Shown: positions 1 through 5,073 of the stretch, in pieces
How the letters are laid out: every line of letters begins with the position of its first letter
How positions within the stretch are numbered: position 1 is the first letter of the stretch
Assembly (NCBI GenBank): GCA_947258835.1
Contig: CAMYJY010000166.1
Coordinates: 1-5,073, forward strand
DNA: 5,073 bases
Direction of reading: 5' to 3'
DNA from: an uncultured Pirellulales bacterium
Lineage (GTDB): Bacteria; Planctomycetota; Planctomycetia; Pirellulales; Lacipirellulaceae
Made by a program: the position numbers and the translations under genes
The notes under the pieces: generated by a model
The model's input: only the letters and a program-made list of their open reading frames with translations
Told to the model about the DNA's origin: nothing
The model's database searches: none

Positions 1-25
1 TGGCTTCGCTGGGATTTTCGATCAC

Positions 26-51
26 GCGGCAGGTAAAAACTTACCTGCCGC
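26..51 (-). terminator. Strong hairpin downstream of queD, possible terminator without T-tract
   Basis: Positions 26-36 (GCGGCAGGTAA) and 41-51 (TTACCTGCCGC) are perfect inverted repeats that form an 11-bp stem closed by a 4-nt loop. Read on the minus strand, the stem begins 22 nt after the queD stop codon, where a terminator is expected. No run of T follows on either strand, so it is not a classical intrinsic terminator. It could be a hairpin-only terminator, a 3'-end stabiliser, or a two-way barrier to a gene beyond the left edge. The structure is seen directly; the role is inferred. Nothing else is supported in positions 1-73. Confidence 0.5.
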
Positions 52-73
52 TCGCCTTATAGGGGCTGGCCTG

Positions 74-475
74 TTAAGGACAGTACGTCGCAAAGCAGTG
101 CGGCGTTTCCCACAGCTTCACTTCGACAATGGGCACCCAGCTCGAGCGATTCTGCTGGTAGATCAACTGGGCGATATTTTCTGCGGTGGGATTGTCATCG
201 AGGAGATAGAGCGGCTCTCCCATCTCCTGCAGCAGAGGAACGACCGGGTCCTCACGGTGCAGCAACATGCGATGATCTAAATTTTCATCGATCCAGTTAC
301 TCACCGTGCGTTTGATGTCAGAAAAGTCGAGCACCATTCCCCGCTCGTCGAGGGCCTCGCCCTCGATCGAGATCACGGCACATCCGTTGTGCCCATGCAA
401 ATGCCGGCACTTGCCCTCATATTTGAGCAGGCGATGACCGTAACAAAAATGGATCTCTCGGGTAACTCGAAACAT
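74..475 (-). CDS. queD: 6-carboxy-5,6,7,8-tetrahydropterin synthase (QueD / PTPS family)
   Basis: Encodes 133 aa, a normal length for a QueD-type enzyme. The family converts 7,8-dihydroneopterin triphosphate to 6-carboxytetrahydropterin, the second step to preQ0 and queuosine, in the cytosol. Zinc ligands are H14 (in CYGHRL), H27 and H29. The catalytic Cys is C23, giving the C-x3-H-x-H pattern of the QueD (PTPS-I) class; residue 24 is Arg, not the Glu of PTPS-III folate-type enzymes. Other family motifs are G46-MVLDF, L66-DH, N95-PTAEN and the substrate-binding Glu E123 in WET. The stretch between LDH and NPTAEN is about 14 residues longer than in E. coli QueD. The frame stays open upstream to 700, but ATG 475 is chosen because homology starts there and GAGGA (486-490 on the minus strand) lies 10 nt before it. 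No queC, queE or folE is visible beside it, so the pathway assignment rests on motifs. A pterin-synthase role other than queuosine is possible. Confidence 0.88.
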   Translation of the reverse strand: MFRVTREIHFCYGHRLLKYEGKCRHLHGHNGCAVISIEGEALDERGMVLDFSDIKRTVSNWIDENLDHRMLLHREDPVVPLLQEMGEPLYLLDDNPTAENIAQLIYQQNRSSWVPIVEVKLWETPHCFATYCP

Positions 476-512
476 TGGTCGATAATCCTCGCCGCAAACT
501 CCGCCATGATCC

Positions 513-541
513 ATGATAGTTGAAACCGAGGTGCTCCGCAA
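513..541 (-). promoter_or_regulatory. Candidate sigma70-like promoter for queD
   Basis: On the minus strand a -35-like TTGCGG (536-541, 3 of 6 to consensus) is followed after exactly 17 bp by TATCAT (513-518, 5 of 6). Transcription would start near 506, giving a leader of about 30 nt that contains the GAGGA ribosome site. A leader this short would leave no room for a preQ1 riboswitch. A start inside the -10 box (the in-frame ATG at 514) would also be ruled out, which supports ATG 475. The weak -35 keeps confidence low. Confidence 0.35.
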
Positions 542-551
542 AAGGTTTTGC
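538..551. repeat. 14-bp inverted repeat overlapping the queD -35 box, possible operator
   Basis: GCAAAA-GG-TTTTGC is a perfect 6-bp inverted repeat around a 2-bp centre. Its left end shares 538-541 with the candidate queD -35 hexamer. Its placement in a divergent intergenic region fits a repressor site, but no regulator can be named and there is only one copy here. Confidence 0.3.
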
Positions 552-763
552 ACGCCCCCTCCGCCGGCGGTCAGGCTGCCCTTGCGGCCCTCCCCCCGCC
601 AGACGATATTGGAACCTGGCAGGGGCGCTTTGTGCCACCTGGTAGTCCAATTTGGTAACGACCAACAGCAGCGGATCCAGGGAACCGAGTGGCAACCCAC
701 CTTGCTTCAAAGGCCCGGCCGCGTTCGTTAGGAAACGCCCTTGGTCAGCACACGTCTGGACCC

Positions 764-1858
764 ATGAATCGATATCTCAAACGCCGTGATAAGCTGCGTC
801 GCCGCCTCCGCCAGGCGGGCCTGGACGGCTTGCTGGTCACCAATTTCAAAAACGTGACCTACCTCACGGGATTCACCGGCGACGACAGCTACCTGCTGAT
901 TTTGGCCCAGCACGATGTGCTGTGCAGTGACCAGCGCTTCACCACCCAACTCGAAGAGGAAGTCACGGATCTGGAAGTGGAGATCCGCGGCCCGGGCCAT
1001 ACGATGCTGGGCAGTGTCAAAAAAGTTATGGCCCAGGCAAAATTACGGCAAGTGGCCTTCGAAGCAAAGTCCCTCACCGTGGCCACCCACGCAGCCTTCT
1101 GCCAAGCGCTGGAGGATTTCGAACTGGTAGCGACCGATGGCTGGGTGGAACAGCTACGCCTGCTCAAGGATGCGGCGGAGATTGCTCGCTTGAGGGTGGC
1201 CTGCGACCAGGCCCGCCGCACCTGGGAGGTGGTCCGCGCCAGTCTGACCCCGGACATGACCGAATGCGAAGTTGCCAACCAACTGGAATTCCATGCGCGA
1301 CGTTTTGGTGGGAAATCGCTGAGTTTCCCCCCCATTGTCGGCGTGGGACCGCGGGCCGCACTGCCCCATGGCAACCCCACGCAGCAGGTGGTGGGTGCCA
1401 GCGACTTCACCTTAATCGACTGGGGCGTCAACGAAGGGCTGTACGTAAGCGACTTGACGCGAATTTTAGTGACCGGTAGAATTTTACCTAAATTACGCAA
1501 AATATATGAGATTGTGCTCACGGCCCAACTGGCCGCTATCGCCAAGATTCGCCCCGGGGTCCCTGCGGAAACCGTGGACAGGGCGGCCCGTGAGATCATT
1601 GCCGCAGCCGGCTACGGAAAATACTTTGGGCATGGGCTCGGGCACGGCCTCGGGCTCGACGTACACGAGGCCCCGCGGTTGAGCAAAGGTCAAGCAACGC
1701 CCTTGGCCGCCGGCATGGTGGTCACGGTCGAACCGGGGATTTATCTGCCAGGCTGGGGTGGCGTGAGGATCGAGGACGACATACTGGTCACACGTACTGG
1801 CCATGAGGTGCTGACCTCTTCGGTACCCCAGCAGTTGGAAGAGTGCTGCGTCGGCTGA
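764..1858 (+). CDS. Xaa-Pro peptidase, M24B metallopeptidase (aminopeptidase P / prolidase type)
   Basis: Encodes 364 aa, typical of the short bacterial M24B peptidases, which cleave the bond before proline in peptides or Xaa-Pro dipeptides using two divalent metal ions, usually Mn or Co, in the cytosol. An N-terminal creatinase-like domain (about residues 1-130, with LLVTNFKNVTYLTGFTG near 23-39) precedes a pita-bread catalytic domain. All five metal ligands are present: D219 (IDWG), D230 (SDLTR), H294 (in GHGLGHGLG), E323 (VEPGIY) and E337 (RIEDD). The helper histidines H290 and H301 are also present, so it should be active. ATG 764 is chosen because the family N-terminus (RRDKLRRRLRQAGLDGLLVT) starts there; its ribosome site is weak. 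A GTG at 689 with AGGGA before it would add 25 unrelated residues and is the alternative. No signal peptide is seen. accB follows after 30 nt, so the two are probably co-transcribed. Whether it is an aminopeptidase (PepP) or a dipeptidase (PepQ) cannot be told from sequence; Bacillus YqhT is a likely counterpart. Confidence 0.9.
   Translation: MNRYLKRRDKLRRRLRQAGLDGLLVTNFKNVTYLTGFTGDDSYLLILAQHDVLCSDQRFTTQLEEEVTDLEVEIRGPGHTMLGSVKKVMAQAKLRQVAFEAKSLTVATHAAFCQALEDFELVATDGWVEQLRLLKDAAEIARLRVACDQARRTWEVVRASLTPDMTECEVANQLEFHARRFGGKSLSFPPIVGVGPRAALPHGNPTQQVVGASDFTLIDWGVNEGLYVSDLTRILVTGRILPKLRKIYEIVLTAQLAAIAKIRPGVPAETVDRAAREIIAAAGYGKYFGHGLGHGLGLDVHEAPRLSKGQATPLAAGMVVTVEPGIYLPGWGGVRIEDDILVTRTGHEVLTSSVPQQLEECCVG
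1454..1482 (+). promoter_or_regulatory. Candidate internal sigma70-like promoter within the peptidase gene, upstream of accB
   Basis: TTGACG (1454-1459, 5 of 6 to consensus) and TAGAAT (1477-1482, 5 of 6) are separated by exactly 17 bp, inside the peptidase coding sequence and about 400 bp before accB. It is the best promoter match in the window and sits in an AT-rich patch (about 1461-1512) of an otherwise GC-rich gene. The -35 falls on codons for the invariant Asp-Leu-Thr-Arg metal motif, so part of the match is forced by the protein. It could drive accB and accC separately from the peptidase. This is inferred from sequence only. Confidence 0.4.
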
Positions 1859-1874
1859 TCGTACAAAAAACAGC

Positions 1875-1880
1875 AGGAGA
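1875..1880 (+). promoter_or_regulatory. Ribosome binding site of accB
   Basis: AGGAGA lies 8 nt before ATG 1889, the ideal distance, and is the clearest Shine-Dalgarno sequence in the window. It decides the start: a TTG at 1886 directly precedes the ATG in frame but would leave only 5 nt of spacing. Confidence 0.75.
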
Positions 1881-1888
1881 ATCTATTG

Positions 1889-2368
1889 ATGGCAAACAAC
1901 GGCGGCTCAGGCGATGTCTTTGACGTACGCAAGGTACGTCGTCTCGTGGAATTAATGAACGAACACGAGCTGGCCGAAATTGACCTGAAGCAGTCGGATC
2001 AGCGGATCCGGTTGCGGCGGGGGCAAGAACCGGTGGTTACCGCGGCTCCCCCACCAGCAGCAGCCCCACCCGCCGTCGCTCCCGCGGCGGCTGCCGTTCC
2101 CGATCGCCCGGCCGACGAGCCAGAAGATTCCACGGCCCACTACATCACCAGCCCCATGGTGGGTACGTTTTACACGGCAGCCAGCCCGGACGCAGCGCCG
2201 TTCGTGAAACCTGGCGATCGCGTCCATGACGACACGGTCGTGTGCATTCTGGAGGCGATGAAGGTGTTCAACGAAATTCCGGCGGAATGTTCGGGCACGA
2301 TCGTGGCCCGGCTGGTAGAAAATGGTGACGCGATAGAATTCGGACAAAAACTCTTTCAGGTCCAATAG
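1889..2368 (+). CDS. accB: Acetyl-CoA carboxylase biotin carboxyl carrier protein (BCCP)
   Basis: Encodes 159 aa, the usual BCCP length. The protein carries biotin between biotin carboxylase and the carboxyltransferase in acetyl-CoA carboxylase, the first committed step of fatty-acid synthesis (cytosolic). Domains in order: an N-terminal AccC-binding segment (about 10-45, DVRKVRRLVELMNEHELAEI), a flexible Ala/Pro linker (about 48-80, with a PPP at 54-56), and a C-terminal biotinyl domain (about 85-159). BirA should biotinylate K125 in EAMK; the next residue is Val rather than the common Met (EAMKV). The thumb segment SPDA (about 99-102) typical of true AccB is present, which argues against a simple biotin/lipoyl attachment protein. 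It begins 30 nt after the peptidase stop and is followed 85 nt later by accC, its partner. Expression may come from the peptidase promoter, from the candidate internal promoter at 1454, or both. Confidence 0.96.
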   Translation: MANNGGSGDVFDVRKVRRLVELMNEHELAEIDLKQSDQRIRLRRGQEPVVTAAPPPAAAPPAVAPAAAAVPDRPADEPEDSTAHYITSPMVGTFYTAASPDAAPFVKPGDRVHDDTVVCILEAMKVFNEIPAECSGTIVARLVENGDAIEFGQKLFQVQ

Positions 2369-2453
2369 ACCGTGCCGCCTGACAGCGTCATGGGGACCGT
2401 TTTGCTGCCCCCCAGCGCACCCTCCGACCTCTCAGTTTGACTACCCCAGAACA

Positions 2454-3803
2454 ATGTATCAAAGAATTCTGATTGCGAACCGCGGCGAAATTGCCCTGCG
2501 CGTGATCCGCGCCTGTCGCGAGATGGGCATTGAGACGGTGGCCATCTACAGCGAGGCGGATCGCGACGCCCACTACCTGAAGCTGGCCGACGAGGCTTTT
2601 TGCGTTGGGCCGGCCAAACCGGCAGACAGCTATCTGCGCATCGCCAATGTGATCAGCGCGGCGGAAGTGGGCAACGTCCAAGCCATCCATCCGGGCTACG
2701 GCTTCTTGGCCGAGAATGCCCATTTCAACGAGGTTTGCCGCAGCTGCAAGATTGACTTCATCGGTCCCAGCCCCGAGGCCATGGCCAAACTGGGGGACAA
2801 AAACGCGGCCCGGGCGATGGCCCAACAGGCCGACGTGCCCGTCGTACCGGGCAGCGCCGGGCTGGTGGAAAGCACCGAAGAGGCCCTCAGTTTTGCCCAT
2901 GAGGTGGGCTTTCCCGTGCTCATCAAGGCCGTCGCGGGCGGAGGCGGTAAGGGGATGCGGGTCGCGGCCAACGATCTGGCGCTCAAATCCGCCCTGCAGC
3001 AGGCCCAAACCGAGGCGGAAGCGGCTTTTGGCAACGGCGCGGTGTATTTGGAAAAATACATCGAACAACCACGTCACGTAGAAGTGCAAGTGCTGGCCGA
3101 TCATCACGGTCAGGTGATCCATCTGTGGGAACGCGATTGCAGTGTGCAGCGCCGCCATCAAAAGTTGATCGAGGAGAGCCCCAGCACGTCGATCAGCCAA
3201 GAAACACGCGAGGCGATGTGTGAATCCGCCCGCCGTCTGATCCAACATGCCGACTACACCAACGCGGCCACCGTGGAATTCATTGTTGATAAAGATGGCA
3301 ACTATTACTTCATCGAAGTCAATGCCAGGATTCAGGTCGAGCACCCCGTCACGGAAATGGTCACGGGTGTCGATTTAATTAAGCAGCAAATTTTGATTGC
3401 TAGTGGCGAACCTCTGGGTTTCCAGCAGGACGATGTCACGCAAGCGGGGGCATCCATCGAATGCCGTATCAATGCCGAGAATCCGGCCAAGAATTTCCAG
3501 CCATCTCCGGGAAAGATTGACCGGTTGGTGGTGCCGGGAGGGTTTGGCGTACGTTTTGAGTCGCACGCCCATAGCGGCTATGTGGTACCCCCGTACTACG
3601 ACTCCATGATCGGCAAATTGATCGTACACCAGCCCACACGGGCCGAGGCCATCCGCACCATGCAGCGGGCGCTGGCCGAGCTCCGGGTGGATGGCATCCA
3701 TACCACCACCTCGTTGCACCAAGAAATTTTAAGCCACAGTGCCTTCGTGGAGGGAAATATTGATACCACTTTTGTGGAACGAACATTTTCCCATGATGAA
3801 TAA
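2454..3803 (+). CDS. accC: Acetyl-CoA carboxylase, biotin carboxylase subunit
   Basis: Encodes 449 aa, the same length as E. coli AccC, so it is a stand-alone subunit rather than part of a pyruvate or propionyl-CoA carboxylase fusion. It carboxylates the biotin on AccB using ATP and bicarbonate. Domains in order: N-terminal biotin-carboxylase fold (1 to about 110, opening RILIANRGEIALRVIRA), ATP-grasp (about 115-330) and C-terminal domain (about 335-445). Visible residues are K116 and K158 for ATP, the glycine-rich loop G162-G165 continuing KGM, metal ligands E275 and E288, N290, the catalytic stretch R292 to E296 (RIQVE), and R338 for bicarbonate and biotin. None of these key residues is missing. 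ATG 2454 matches the family N-terminus exactly, yet no good Shine-Dalgarno lies before it and an 85-nt gap separates it from accB. It may start from a weak or SD-independent site. accA and accD must lie elsewhere. Confidence 0.97.
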   Translation: MYQRILIANRGEIALRVIRACREMGIETVAIYSEADRDAHYLKLADEAFCVGPAKPADSYLRIANVISAAEVGNVQAIHPGYGFLAENAHFNEVCRSCKIDFIGPSPEAMAKLGDKNAARAMAQQADVPVVPGSAGLVESTEEALSFAHEVGFPVLIKAVAGGGGKGMRVAANDLALKSALQQAQTEAEAAFGNGAVYLEKYIEQPRHVEVQVLADHHGQVIHLWERDCSVQRRHQKLIEESPSTSISQETREAMCESARRLIQHADYTNAATVEFIVDKDGNYYFIEVNARIQVEHPVTEMVTGVDLIKQQILIASGEPLGFQQDDVTQAGASIECRINAENPAKNFQPSPGKIDRLVVPGGFGVRFESHAHSGYVVPPYYDSMIGKLIVHQPTRAEAIRTMQRALAELRVDGIHTTTSLHQEILSHSAFVEGNIDTTFVERTFSHDE

Positions 3804-3808
3804 CTCAA

Positions 3809-3822
3809 GCGGCCAGGGCCGC
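3809..3822 (+). terminator. Short GC-rich hairpin just after accC, weak terminator candidate
   Basis: GCGGC (3809-3813) and GCCGC (3818-3822) can pair around the loop CAGG. The hairpin starts 5 nt after the accC stop codon. No T-run follows, and a stem this short arises easily by chance in GC-rich DNA. It may mark the end of the acc transcript, or it may mean nothing. Confidence 0.22.
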
Positions 3823-3880
3823 GGCCAGCAGGAACTTGCCCACTAGGGTCCCGCCTCCGCTGATCGCTCCTGGCGATGAT

Positions 3881-3897
3881 GTGCGTACGGTGCGTAC
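3881..3897. repeat. Tandem GTGCGTAC repeat upstream of the phosphofructokinase gene
   Basis: GTGCGTAC occurs at 3881-3888 and again at 3890-3897, with one G between them, so the repeats are in the same orientation at 9-bp spacing. They lie about 40 bp before ATG 3935, in the region expected to hold that gene's promoter. I see no convincing -35/-10 pair there. A binding site for a regulator is possible, but chance is not excluded. Confidence 0.3.
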
Positions 3898-3934
3898 ATT
3901 CCATTCAAGTAGACACGCCCATTGGAACTGAAAT

Positions 3935-5073
3935 ATGTCTGGTAGCACGCTATCCCGCCCCCCCAAGATGCAGCACAATTTCCGTCGCGCGGCGATTCTC
4001 TTCGCGGGCGGCCCCGCCCCGGCGGCGAACGCCGTCATTTCGGCGGCCGCCACGTCCTTTCTGCGAAATGACATCGAAGTCGTCGGCATCAAGCACGGTT
4101 ACTCCCACCTGATGGAATACGACTCCCAACATCCCTTGGTGGAGGGACAGGACTACGTGATGGTCGATCACAAAATGCTGGGCCGGACGCGCAATTCGCA
4201 AGGCATCATGATTGGCACCGCACGTGCCAATCCGGGCAAAATGATCTCCCATCCCTCCCACCTCACCGACCCGGAGCGGAGTGCCCCGTTGCAGACGGTG
4301 TATGAGGCCCTCCGCTCGATTGGCGTGGACTTGTTAATTTCGATTGGTGGTGATGATACCCTCAAGACCGCCAACAAGTTCAAAATGTACCAGGAGCGGC
4401 TCCCGCTCGACGCGCATCGCATTCCCGTGGTGCATTTGCCCAAGACCATCGACAACGATTATCGGGGGATCGATTTTACCTTCGGTTATTTCACGGCGGT
4501 GGATTTCCTGGCGGGCGAAGTCCGCAATCTGCTGGCCGACGCGGAAGCCAATCGCAACTACTTCCTGGTGGAATCGATGGGCCGCAGCGCGGGCTGGCTG
4601 GCCTATGGCGTAGCCATTGCCGGTGAAGCCAGCTTGGTGGTGAGTGTGGAAGATATCGTGGGCAAATACCGCACGGATGAAGAAACCGTGAATCCGGAAA
4701 CCGGCCAGAAGACCACCCGCTCGGTGATGAACATGAAGGAAGTCATCCCTCGGATTGTGGCCACGCTGACGACCCGTGAGCGGGAAGGAAAAGAATACGG
4801 CGTGATCGTGATTGCGGAGGGGTTGGCCGAGCTGTTGCCCAACAGTTATTTGGCCGGGGTCAACCGCGATGAGCATGGCCACATCAACATCGCGGCCATC
4901 AACCTGCATAGCATTTTCGCGCAGTTGATCGCCGAGGAGTACCAGCGGCAGACCGGCCGGGTGCGAAAAATCAACGCCCTGCAATTAGGCTACGAGGCGC
5001 GTTGTGCCAAACCGCATGCCTTCGACGTCATGTTGGGCAGCCAGCTGGGCGTGGGGGCCTACCGCGCCTTGGT
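3935..5073 (+). CDS. pfp: 6-phosphofructokinase, probably PPi-dependent; 3' end beyond window
   Basis: 379 complete codons are visible and the frame is still open at the right edge. The enzyme phosphorylates fructose 6-phosphate to fructose 1,6-bisphosphate; PPi-dependent members run reversibly, in glycolysis and gluconeogenesis. Visible motifs in order: phosphate loop GGPAPAAN (25-32); GGDDT (138-142), where ATP enzymes have GGDGS; PKTIDND (169-175), where many ATP enzymes have PGTIDND; catalytic base D173; MGR (215-217); E295 in AEG; and LGYEARCAKP (351-360) for sugar-phosphate binding. Asp at 141 with Lys at 170 is the established PPi-dependent signature. The first loop differs from classical GGDxPGxN by D to P and G to A. 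ATG 3935 follows an in-frame TGA at 3929; GGA (3924-3926) is only a weak ribosome site. ATG 3968 is an alternative that still keeps the first loop. It lies 131 nt after accC with no functional link, so it probably has its own promoter. The donor is inferred from two residues; the family is certain. Confidence 0.88.
   Translation, partial: MSGSTLSRPPKMQHNFRRAAILFAGGPAPAANAVISAAATSFLRNDIEVVGIKHGYSHLMEYDSQHPLVEGQDYVMVDHKMLGRTRNSQGIMIGTARANPGKMISHPSHLTDPERSAPLQTVYEALRSIGVDLLISIGGDDTLKTANKFKMYQERLPLDAHRIPVVHLPKTIDNDYRGIDFTFGYFTAVDFLAGEVRNLLADAEANRNYFLVESMGRSAGWLAYGVAIAGEASLVVSVEDIVGKYRTDEETVNPETGQKTTRSVMNMKEVIPRIVATLTTREREGKEYGVIVIAEGLAELLPNSYLAGVNRDEHGHINIAAINLHSIFAQLIAEEYQRQTGRVRKINALQLGYEARCAKPHAFDVMLGSQLGVGAYRAL

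Larger units (their letters stand above)
476..763. other. Divergent intergenic region between queD and the Xaa-Pro peptidase gene
   Basis: This 288-bp stretch separates two divergently transcribed genes and should hold both promoters. The queD side has a candidate promoter (513-541) and an inverted repeat (538-551). I found no convincing -35/-10 pair facing the peptidase gene. Both flanking frames stay open some way into the region (minus strand to 700, plus strand from a GTG at 689), but the extensions are rich in Pro, Arg, Trp and Cys and do not resemble either family's N-terminus. They are treated as non-coding. No RNA gene or riboswitch is recognised. Confidence 0.5.

Noticed and set aside
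2..280. Plus-strand frame open from the left edge into queD, possibly the end of an upstream gene
   Set aside because: Most of it is antisense to queD, including the NPTAEN and WET motifs, and the translation shows no family features.
476..700. N-terminal extension of queD by 75 residues to an upstream start
   Set aside because: The extension has no similarity to the family and would run through the candidate queD promoter; ATG 475 has a Shine-Dalgarno and matches the family start.
889..1599. 236-codon minus-strand open frame opposite the peptidase gene
   Set aside because: Antisense shadow: Ser/Arg/Trp-rich translation, no family motif, and the plus strand carries all five M24 metal ligands.
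2437..2465. TTGACT before accC as a -35 element
   Set aside because: At 16-18 bp downstream there is no acceptable -10; the nearest TATCAA is only 14 bp away.
2388..3344. 318-codon minus-strand open frame opposite accC
   Set aside because: It lies wholly antisense to a textbook accC with every catalytic residue. Long antisense frames are common in GC-rich genes, and its translation resembles no family I know.
3766..3777. CCAC-TTTT-GTGG inverted repeat at the end of accC
   Set aside because: A 4-bp stem inside coding sequence is expected by chance, and no T-run or partner element accompanies it.
3876..4112. 78-codon plus-strand frame overlapping the start of the phosphofructokinase gene
   Set aside because: It is an out-of-frame shadow rich in Arg and Pro; the overlapping frame encodes the conserved GGPAPAAN loop.
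4334..4984. 216-codon minus-strand open frame opposite the phosphofructokinase gene
   Set aside because: His/Gly/Arg-rich translation with no recognisable domain; the opposite strand encodes conserved phosphofructokinase motifs throughout.

Overview
This window looks like an ordinary chromosomal housekeeping segment from a GC-rich bacterium, most plausibly a planctomycete of the Pirellulales type. That assignment rests on the flavour of the proteins (a CYGHRL-type QueD, a BCCP with EAMKVFNEI around the biotin lysine, a PPi-type phosphofructokinase) and on recall, not on a search. There is no sign of a mobile element, CRISPR array, rRNA or tRNA gene, and no new multi-gene system.

Layout. Positions 1-73 hold no gene but contain a perfect 11-bp-stem hairpin (26-51) just beyond the 3' end of queD. 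A QueD/6-carboxytetrahydropterin synthase gene runs leftward (74-475, minus strand). A 288-bp divergent intergenic region (476-763) carries a candidate queD promoter with an inverted repeat over its -35 box. Rightward from 764 come an M24-family Xaa-Pro peptidase (764-1858), accB (1889-2368) and accC (2454-3803), all on the plus strand and probably at least partly co-transcribed. After a 131-bp gap, a 6-phosphofructokinase with PPi-dependent signature residues starts at 3935 and runs off the right edge.

How the genes fit together. AccB (biotin carboxyl carrier) and AccC (biotin carboxylase) form the first half of acetyl-CoA carboxylase; the carboxyltransferase subunits AccA and AccD are not in the window. 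The peptidase immediately upstream recalls the Bacillus order yqhT-efp-...-accB-accC, here without efp. A near-consensus sigma70-like promoter inside the peptidase gene (1454-1482) could let accBC be expressed apart from the peptidase. QueD makes a 7-deazaguanine precursor and the phosphofructokinase works in central carbon metabolism; neither has an obvious functional link to the acc genes.

The most useful second looks are the internal promoter and its AT-rich rare-codon patch, the inverted repeat over the queD -35 box, the hairpin without a T-tract after queD, and the unusual first phosphate-binding loop (GGPAPAAN) combined with PPi-type residues in the phosphofructokinase.
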